Under the pieces are notes generated by a model. That model did no database searches. It was not told where the DNA came from and saw nothing but the letters and a program-made list of their open reading frames with translations. Shown here piece by piece: positions 56,561-64,000 of a DNA stretch of 64,000 nt. The number at the start of each line of letters is the position of its first letter. Position 1 is the first letter of the stretch. The stretch covers positions 116,979,501 to 117,043,500 of the forward strand of contig CM065811.1 in assembly GCA_033398695.1 (NCBI GenBank). The letters run 5' to 3'. The DNA comes from Orobanche coerulescens. Its lineage: Eukaryota; Streptophyta; Magnoliopsida; Lamiales; Orobanchaceae. Position numbers and translations under genes: made by a program.

Positions 56561-59551
56561 TGTAACACCCCCAATCCACTCAGGGATATTACACGTCGTA
56601 GACCCTCTCCTCGAGGATCTACCGGGCTGATAACTAAAATCAAATATCTAAACATCGCCTTTAAGGCTAAAATGACTCAGTAGACCGACTTGGTCTTTCA
56701 ATAATAACATACAACTCAATTCCAAACACATACCCACGCAGGGGTCAAAATACAATAAACTCCCGTACAACGGGGAAAAAATACTGCAGCGGAAAAGAAA
56801 ATACAACTAGACCAATACGACATCAACGGATCCTCGTGTGATTAGTATCGTTCATCTTTCATCATCCTTCATGCCGACCCTGTGCTATGCTCCAAAACCT
56901 GAATGCAAAAATAGACATCCACCCCCCGAATATTCGGGGGTTAGCAAAACTCCACTGTTTTGCTAGTGCAAGTACAAGTGCAAAAATACGAGCCATACAA
57001 TACAAGTTCCAAGAACAATAATCAGGAATCCTCAAAGTTCCAAACGTAACGAAAAGCACTTCCCGAGGCATGAGTTTGGTAAAACATTCCAAAACCGAAA
57101 GACTACAAGTTAAAGGGAAACAATTTATAAAATAGTTTAAAATGCCATCGAGAGTTTTAATAGAAAACAATTTAGGATTACCGAATCCTTATCTTTCCAA
57201 AAATCAACAGGGTCACAGCCCAAAGGTTTTATTTTCGCAAATAGAAAACCGATAACAGTTCATAGGGCCAAAACCCAAGTCACATGTCCTCGACGGACAT
57301 AAAATCAAATACCAACTCGTGAAGTTTTTACTCGTGATTCCTAGACTCACCCATTGGAATTCCCGTCGTGGCCCCGTCGAACCAACCCACGGTCAGTAAA
57401 ATACATTCACTAAATAACATATCACACCAAGCATCGCCTTGGGAACAGAGTAATATCATTGATCCCGCCCGAGGCCTCGAAGGACCCTCCCGAGCTGGCT
57501 AGCTAAACAAATCACACACATATCATAACCATAAGTTATCCCGGCATCGGGCTAACAAGCCACGAACCTCGGAGTCCCCGCAAGACATACCCGATGATAA
57601 CCCCACTAGTTATCACGGCATCGGGCTAACAAGCCACGAACCTCGGAGTCCCCGCAAGACATACCCGGATTGGATAACCCTACGGTCTCGCCCGACCCAT
57701 ACTAGCAAGTATGGATCCCGGAGATTCAACAATCCTACCCGGAGGCACATCACATATAACAAGCACACAACAATAATCGATTATGAAACGAAACAACATT
57801 AAGCATCGCAACCTCCTTTCAAAGGAGTAACAACTAACGTCACATCATGTCAAAACCACAATACACTGAAATGAAGCCATATACGTACACACGCATTATC
57901 AAACACCACATCGACTCCAAACATATCTAAAGGATACAAGTAGTCACTTACAACCCACATACTTACAAAACACGCGTTTTGAAAGAGAGCCCCTAACAAG
58001 GCTAGCCGAATCTTTTGAAAATAATTTTCAAATGACCAAACAAACACATTTAGACGATCACCAATTATTATATCCACGAAACAAGAAAAGTATGGGCAAG
58101 GTACTTGCCTCGAAATCACGATCGCAACGAGATGACGGATGGGACGTGGTCGAATAGCCCCGAACCTCCGAACAATATCAAGAACGCGATAGCACCACGA
58201 GTACTACGAGAATAACACCACACGAATCATCAATCACCAAACGAGATTCAACATCGGAATCCTCGAACACCTATAAACCTCCGGAAGGAACAATAACACA
58301 TGGTTACGATGAGAATCAAGGCCAAAACAACGGAAATCCCAACAAACTATCGAAGGGAAACTCATTGGGACATTTAATCGAACAATCAATGTTCGATAAC
58401 TCCCAAGAACAATCGAATCACTAATCGAGTTGAACAAACTCGAAATATGGATATACAACCCATAGAACATGATTAATAACATCATACTACACCAACCGAT
58501 GTATCAAAATCGGATTAGAAACGAAATCAAGAACAATTTCTCTGAAAAGTCAACTTGAAGGAAAATCAAGAAATATACCTTGATTCGACGAAACACACGG
58601 ATTAGATGTTGATATAATCAACAAGAATCTTCCAAAACGCGTTGGAATGAGTAGAATCGGCCAAGAACACCTCCTACCGGTCACTCCCGTCATGCGCACG
58701 TAAACGAGGAAAAATGAAAAAAGCGAAGTCCGCCGAGCCAGCCTATGTATGGCCGCAGGTTACGGCCAGTATCGGCAGGTGCCTTACGGCCGTAACTCAG
58801 CCCTTACGGCCGTACTCGGCAGCCTTACGGCACATCGCATTCGTCAAAAATCGATCCAAAGAATCGCCGGGCACTTACGGCCGTAACTGGCACACATTAC
58901 GGCCGTAACCGGCCTTCGTTCGGAAGATGCCCAGCGCCCGTACGGTCGTACCCAATCACACTTACGGCCGTAACTGGCACACATTACGGCCGTAACCAGC
59001 ACCTTACGGCCGTAACTCGGCCAGGCCAGGCCCTACTCCGGCCGTGACTCGGCCGTGGCCACTCCGACGGCCCGAACGACCCCGAAACCCGAACCTGAGT
59101 AAAAATCGGAGATACGGTTACGAAGTACTCGCAAAGATGAATCCAAGCGCTAAGAGAACACACAATTCCGACCACCCGAAGTGTCGGAATTCGACAACGG
59201 AAGTAATTACCCCAAACTTTGGGAAATTACAAAAATGGCCCAAAACGCCCGGAAATCACGATACGTGATCGAAACACCGAACCAAAGCTCGCAACATGAA
59301 TAATAACATTAATTGAACTTACAAGAAACTCGAAACAACAGTTTCGAACGAGATACGCAAGAATCGAGCTCAAGTGCGGAAAAGTCACCAAAAGACACGG
59401 AACTCAACAAAACAACACCGAAATGAACTCGGATGACAAAAAGTGCAGAATTAATCATTCTCAGAATGATGAAACGGTCATGAGCGAGTCGTCAAAATGG
59501 ACTTCCGCCAAAAAAAAGAAATTACCGGAAATCAAAATTACGGGTATGACA
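56561..59551 (-). repeat. 5' LTR of LARD-like element
   Basis: Near-identical to 51180-54176. In the palindrome region (58690-58860) it differs by many single-base losses (GG to G, shorter A runs), the TATA box reads CATACATAGG, and several palindromes are damaged. Confidence 0.9.
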
Positions 59552-60945
59552 CTTGGGTGCATTTCTCGTCGTTGTTAACCATTATACTTGTAGTGATCAT
59601 GTTTTCGTTGTTTTCGCCGGAGGATTTTAGGTGCTCGAGGATTCCCGGTTGAGCCGTGTTCGTCGGAGGGTTCGGTATCGGTTATCGAGTCAAGTATTCT
59701 TGTCTATACGATTTATATTGTGTGAATTGAGGTTGCATATGAAATCGTGTCGGTTTGTGCATTTCTGTTGACTGGGCCTTATGTAAATTATCGTAGTTGT
59801 TATGTGGATATGTGAAGTTAATGTTGGTTCATTGCTTGTCATAGAGTTATGTCAATAGAGACGTAGTGATGGGTAGATAGTACACTTATTCGGGTGCTAT
59901 AATGTTTTGGTGATCACCGGGTTGCGTGGGTTTAGTTGTGTGTTATGAGTTGGATAGTCATGATGGTTATTCGGTTGTTATGTCGTTGATGTGTAGTGAA
60001 GTGATGTCGTTCTTCCAAGGTTGTCGTGATGTCGTGTCGGTTGTGTCGTAGGTGTTGTTTGTGGTGACTGCTGTGTGTTGGCGTATAATAGGGATAAGTA
60101 TTGTGTCAAATCATTGGTGGTAGTTACTTGTTGGATAAATGGCCATTTCTAGCAAGTGTCTTGACTATATATATTGTGACTAGCAATCGAAGTATGCAGT
60201 TTTGTAAATTGTGTTATTGTGTGGATGTGTTGTCGTTCTTCCACCCGGGGATGGCATGTGTGGCCTCTGGGGACCGATACTAATGGGTACGGCCACAGAA
60301 GTGGATATGGGTGCGTGTGTTGTCGTTCTTCCACTCGGGGATGGTTCGACGAGGCCTCTGGGGGTCGATACTAATGGGTACGACTGCAGAAGTGGTTTTC
60401 CACCCAGGGATGGTCCGATGGGGATTCTGGGGGTCGATACTAATGGGTACGGCCACGGGTTACCAAGTGTGGGTAGTTGTAATGTTGAGACATGTTGATG
60501 TACTATTTTCAGTAATTGTGATATATCCGGAATATCACAACGTTCTTTCTCGATGTTGAGTTACATTGTATATAGGGTCTTGGTACTTGGATAGAATGGC
60601 ACTGAGTTATGTGTCATAAGAGTTAGCTCTTAGATTATGAGGTTTTGGTAATAGAAAACAAATCTTGATATTGTTTTTGTGTATTTTAGTTGGAAAAGGT
60701 TTTTGGGCTGAGATCTCTATGGTTGTGTAAATGTTATTTGTGGGAAATGACTTGGGCCGAGACCCAAATGTTTTAAAATGATTTCGTAATTAAGGACGTG
60801 AGGTCCAGGAGGATTTAACATTAATGAAAACGTTTGTTACATAAAAGAGATTTGGGCTGAGACCCTATTGTTTTTGAAAAAGTTTTATAATCTCGGACTT
60901 GAAGTCCCAAAAGACTTTCTATCGCTTTCTAAATCTCCCGAGTTG

Positions 60946-60977
<32 letters not shown>

Positions 60978-61490
60978 TTCATAGACTTTAGTTGTACCTT
61001 ATTTATTGAAAACCTCTCGAAAATTTCTTTCACGACTGCTGTTAATTTAATGTAACTGATATTGGCGTGATATGTTTTGTAGAGACTGAATACTTGTACT
61101 AGCTATTCAAATGTTAACCCCTTAAATGGGGGAAATGCGTATCATGCATTTCAGGTATGCTTAGTCGTTGGAGCAACCACAGGGATGGCATGGAGGAAGA
61201 CGAGCTGCGATACTAATCAAGAGTCAAGAGTCCAGTTTGATGTTGTTGTATTGTTGAGTTATTTTCAGTCTTCTGCTGTATTTTATTTTGACCCCTGCGT
61301 GGGTATGTACAATATTGAGTTTCTTTTTGGGATTGGCTTAGTCATGAGACCTTATTTGACCTTATCGGTCTGTGTTAGTATATCGTTTGACCTCGGTCGG
61401 TCAAACGTTTATTCGTATCATGGTGGTTAGCCTGGTAGATCCTTGTGGAAAAAGGGTCTATGGCGTGTAATATTCCCAGTGGTTTCTGGG
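59552..61490 (+). mobile_element. 5' LTR, second part, of plus-strand gypsy element
   Basis: Continues 50214-51179 after the repeated CTTGG. Contains three direct repeats around GGGGATGG...CGATACTAATGGGTACG (60228-60470), an (AT)n run (60949-60973) and a final block GGGTCTATGGCGTGTAATATTC that matches the LTR end of the LARD-like element, but the terminal GTGTTACA is missing. The boundary at 61490 is set by the following primer binding site. Confidence 0.7.
60228..60470. repeat. Three direct repeats of about 80-90 bp in the gypsy LTR
   Basis: Units start near 60228, 60317 and 60399. Each has TTCCAC(C/T)C-GGGATGG, then CTGGGG(A/G)(C/T)CGATACTAATGG. The LARD-like LTR has a comparable but unrelated two-unit repeat at 52157-52300. 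Confidence 0.8.
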
Positions 61491-61492
61491 AG

Positions 61493-61504
61493 TGGTATCA
61501 AAGC
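61493..61504 (+). promoter_or_regulatory. Primer binding site of plus-strand gypsy
   Basis: TGGTATCAAAGC followed by TTAGGTTGTGGAAA, the same arrangement as in the LARD-like element. Confidence 0.8.
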
Positions 61505-63349
61505 TTAGGTTGTGGAAATATAGGCTGTCGGGTCGAGCTGAGTCGTGTTTTGTCGAGTCTTGTTTTGTTGCGTCGTCATAGTTGCCAGTTAACAAGTCGA
61601 CTTGTGCGTTGTCATGTCATGTCGTTCGGGCTGTCCGTTGAAATTAGTATCGTGGGCGACCGTCTTATTCGTGCGACCTGTGGAGGTAAGTCTCCCCTTT
61701 TATATATTATATTTTATGTTTTGTGTTGTATATTTTTGTTTGCTCGTATGAGGCAAAATAAGAACCGTATTTGATACTTGTGAGATATTATTTGTGTGGC
61801 AATTTGGATGTACTTGTGGATTGAGTTTTGATTGGTACAACGTGTTTTGGAAGTCTTTGGACATTGATGTGTTCTAGGAGGCATATTGACTACCGAGATT
61901 GTCGGAAACACAGACGGATGGTTTCGACGAATGTTTGAATCTGAAATTATATTCATGAGTGGTAACGATTAGTATGATGATTTGAATGCTAGATGGGCAC
62001 GTGTTTGGGAACCAAATACGTTTGACATTGATGCTAATTGTTACAAACGTGTTTTTATTGATAGTTGTGTTGACTACGCGTGTATTTGATAATATTTCTG
62101 AAAATTTCATAGACTTGTGTTGGTTGTGAAAATCAGATCTTCTCAAACATTTTACTGGTGCGGTTGAAAGGCAATTACAATGAATTTTGAAAATTTTCTG
62201 AAATTTTGGACAAGTCTACCGTATATGTTTTCAAAGGAGATAGTAATTGATTGTTTTTTTTGCTATCTCAGTGTACGCTCATCATTAGCTATATCTGTTG
62301 TAGGTGTATTTTCAAATGACTTGCAAGTGTTTCACAATCTGGGTTAAATTAGAAACTTTTCGTGACTATTATATCAATATGCATAAGTAATGACTTAGAG
62401 TATAGATTGTTTTAATTATAAACATTTTGAGTTTTGACAAAGTGATTATGCACTTTCATAGAAGCCTTGCGGTGGATTACGAAAGATATATTTTGAAGTA
62501 CTTTAGATATTTTACAAGATGTCACCGTCGTCATCCCTTTGTCACATTTGAAGGAATTTTAGAATGGTTATAGCCTATTGATGTTAATTTCTTATAGCTC
62601 GGATTTAAGATTTTAAAATCTTTCACACCACAAAATTTTTATATTTTAAACCAAAATGTGATTTTTACTTTCAAAAATTTAAAGATGGTGAAAGATGGAG
62701 AATCCTACTCGGCTTAAATTTTAAAACTCGGTATTGGAGTAACTTTCTGAGTAGATTCAGTCACCGCATACTAATTTTGTGCCCAATTGTTGTATTGCGT
62801 GGTTTCGGTTGGTTTTGTAGCCTGTTTAATGTTGTTTCGACATGATATCTCTTGGCGATGACGTTTTAGTGAATTTTAATATTCCGAGCCATGGTTTTGC
62901 AAACGATTTCAGAAAGAAACAATTTCGATCTACTCTTATTAGTTTTGGTAAAATAGCCTGAGATGCCGAAAGCGCTTTCCAATCTTACTTCGGAAAAATT
63001 TTATGAAGTCAGACTTTGAAATGTTGTTATTTAAACAAATGTCTCGGGGACTATTTGAAAAACAATATTACCAATGATTTATTTTTATGATGTGCGATTT
63101 ATGGTGGCCGTGTCTGTTTTTATATCGGCATTGAACGTAAATTTTCTGTTGGTATGGTCACGTGGTCCATCAGTTACGACTGTAAATTCCACTTCTTGTA
63201 ATTGTAGTTATTGTACTCGTGTAACTTTCGTGAGTGAATATTTTGTGTGATGTTATTATTGCCTTATGTCGGTATGTTGTGCTGAATCGGTGTTATGGGT
63301 ATCGTTTGTGATGTTATGTTCCATAGAGCTAAGCGGTTGAGTGTTCAGT
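61505..63349 (+). other. Long 5' leader of plus-strand gypsy
   Basis: No coding content recognised. The first about 190 bp match the LARD-like leader (ATTAGTATCGTGGGCGA, then CGTGCGACCTGTGG), ending at GTAAGT (61686-61691). At about 1.85 kb it is long for a gypsy leader and could include an intron. Confidence 0.6.
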
Positions 63350-64000
63350 ATGCCGAGAAGACGAGGTCGAGGTTGTAGTGGTGGACATAGTCAGAAGCAT
63401 GGTGAGGTGCGTGATCAAAGGCAAGTAGCCGGAGAGACGCTCATGACTCTATCATTGACGAATCCTATATCCGTGGCAATAGAGCAGATGAATTCAGGGG
63501 ATTCGTCGGGAGGTAAGGGAACGGGGGTCCATAGACCTCAACCCCCGTACCAATCGATTGTGGAACCTTATAGGCCAGCTGTAAAATCTAGGAGATCCAG
63601 GGCGGTATCATTGACTGTGGGTAACTTGACTAGATGCTTCAACTGTAATGTTCCGGGTCATGAACGCGCAAATTGTAAGAAGCCATCGGTAGCTTGTTAT
63701 AATTGTGGACGCGAGGGGCATCAAGATCAATACTGCGATGAAGTATCCAGACTAAACATGACCACTGAGAGAGCCATTCCTATGATAGAGGCGGGTCCAG
63801 AAAGTAAGAGGCAGAAAACCTTGGGTAACATTTTCAGAGGTCAGAGGAGTGATCTTTGTGAGCCTGCTACTTTGCATTGTCCTTCTGGGAGCACCCCTCG
63901 TTCACTTGGCCAGTCCAAGAATCTTGCCCCAAAGGTGAGTAAGGTGAGCGGTGTGAAGGTGTGTTTCAACTGTAGTCGTATGGCCATGCCCGATAGAATT
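63350..64000 (+). CDS. Gag-like zinc-knuckle protein of plus-strand gypsy, partial
   Basis: Open from ATG at 63350 to the window edge (217 codons). Begins MPRRRGRGCSGGHSQ, similar to the start of Tekay/Del gag proteins (MPPRRGRG style, from memory). It moves to linker sequence and then two CCHC knuckles, CFNCNVPGHERANC and CYNCGREGHQDQYC. A third, incomplete knuckle (CFNCSRMA) is at the window end. The large retrotransposon gag core domain (about 150-200 residues) expected between N-terminus and knuckles is missing, so this gag is internally deleted or of unusual type. If translated it would bind the element RNA. No stop is present in the visible part. Confidence 0.7.
   Translation, partial: MPRRRGRGCSGGHSQKHGEVRDQRQVAGETLMTLSLTNPISVAIEQMNSGDSSGGKGTGVHRPQPPYQSIVEPYRPAVKSRRSRAVSLTVGNLTRCFNCNVPGHERANCKKPSVACYNCGREGHQDQYCDEVSRLNMTTERAIPMIEAGPESKRQKTLGNIFRGQRSDLCEPATLHCPSGSTPRSLGQSKNLAPKVSKVSGVKVCFNCSRMAMPDRI

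Larger units (their letters stand above)
51180..59551 (-). mobile_element. Non-autonomous large-LTR element (LARD-like)
   Basis: Two LTRs of about 2.99 kb (51180-54176 and 56561-59551) flank a 2384 bp interior. On the minus strand the interior begins with a primer binding site and ends with a purine tract, and a 5 bp TSD (CTTGG) surrounds the whole. No gag or pol similarity was found in the interior, so it depends on another element for its proteins. LTR copies look about 97-98% alike by eye, indicating a fairly young insertion. LTR ends, leader and palindromes match the plus-strand gypsy it sits in, so that family is the likely helper. Confidence 0.9.

Noticed and set aside
51481..58485. Pairs of ORFs of 60-119 residues repeated at 51481/56862, 52472/57850, 52856/58234 and 53671/59044
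   Set aside because: Apparent conservation is only because they lie in the two copies of one LTR; frames in the palindrome region are open by composition.

Overview
This is plant nuclear DNA, most likely from a eudicot. It is AT-rich, holds two intron-bearing or plant-specific host genes, and is dominated by plant repeat classes: Ty1/copia Sirevirus and Angela-like elements, Ty3/gypsy chromovirus of Tekay/Del type, RTE and L1 LINEs, an Au-like SINE, a plant DD39D mariner, a MULE-type element and several MITEs. Lineage below eudicot cannot be fixed from the sequence. A 500-base run of N (39501-40000) marks an assembly gap.

Layout. 1-14740 is a nest of copia elements. A minus-strand Sirevirus (A, LTR 12766-14143) sits in older LTR-like DNA (14144-14740). 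It was split by a plus-strand Sirevirus (B, 2267-12643), which was split by an Angela-like copia (C, 3' LTR 392-2266). B carries pol, an env-like gene with coiled coil, and an approximately 930 bp tandem duplication of its 3' end. 15056-18513 is a complete-looking mariner with 30 bp inverted repeats, TA target duplication and a spliceable 555-residue DD39D transposase. 18516-21780 is intergenic with nested MITE/MULE elements.

Host genes. 21790-24207 (+) is an intact intronless 805-residue P-class PPR protein. 27679-40267 (-) is a 13-exon multi-PHD/RING-type zinc-finger gene. Its introns hold an Au-like SINE, an RTE LINE, a TIR element and a 136 bp tandem duplication that copies part of an exon; part of exon 2 and probably the neighbouring coding sequence is in the gap. 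A degenerate tRNA-Glu(CTC) lies 229 bp upstream of its start codon on the same strand.

41376-64000 is a four-level nest: L1 LINE (-), split by a Tekay gypsy (-), whose gag was hit by another gypsy (+, LTR from 50214), whose 5' LTR was hit by a non-autonomous large-LTR element (51180-59551, TSD CTTGG). The window ends inside the zinc-knuckle ORF of the plus-strand gypsy.

Most unusual signal: three gypsy LTRs carry ladders of a 12 bp palindrome spaced about 20-24 bp just upstream of the TATA box, with different palindromes in different families (TTACGGCCGTAA versus TAGCGYGCGCTA). The Sirevirus LTRs carry a two-rung version (AGTATTTAAATACT). This looks like a convergent promoter architecture.
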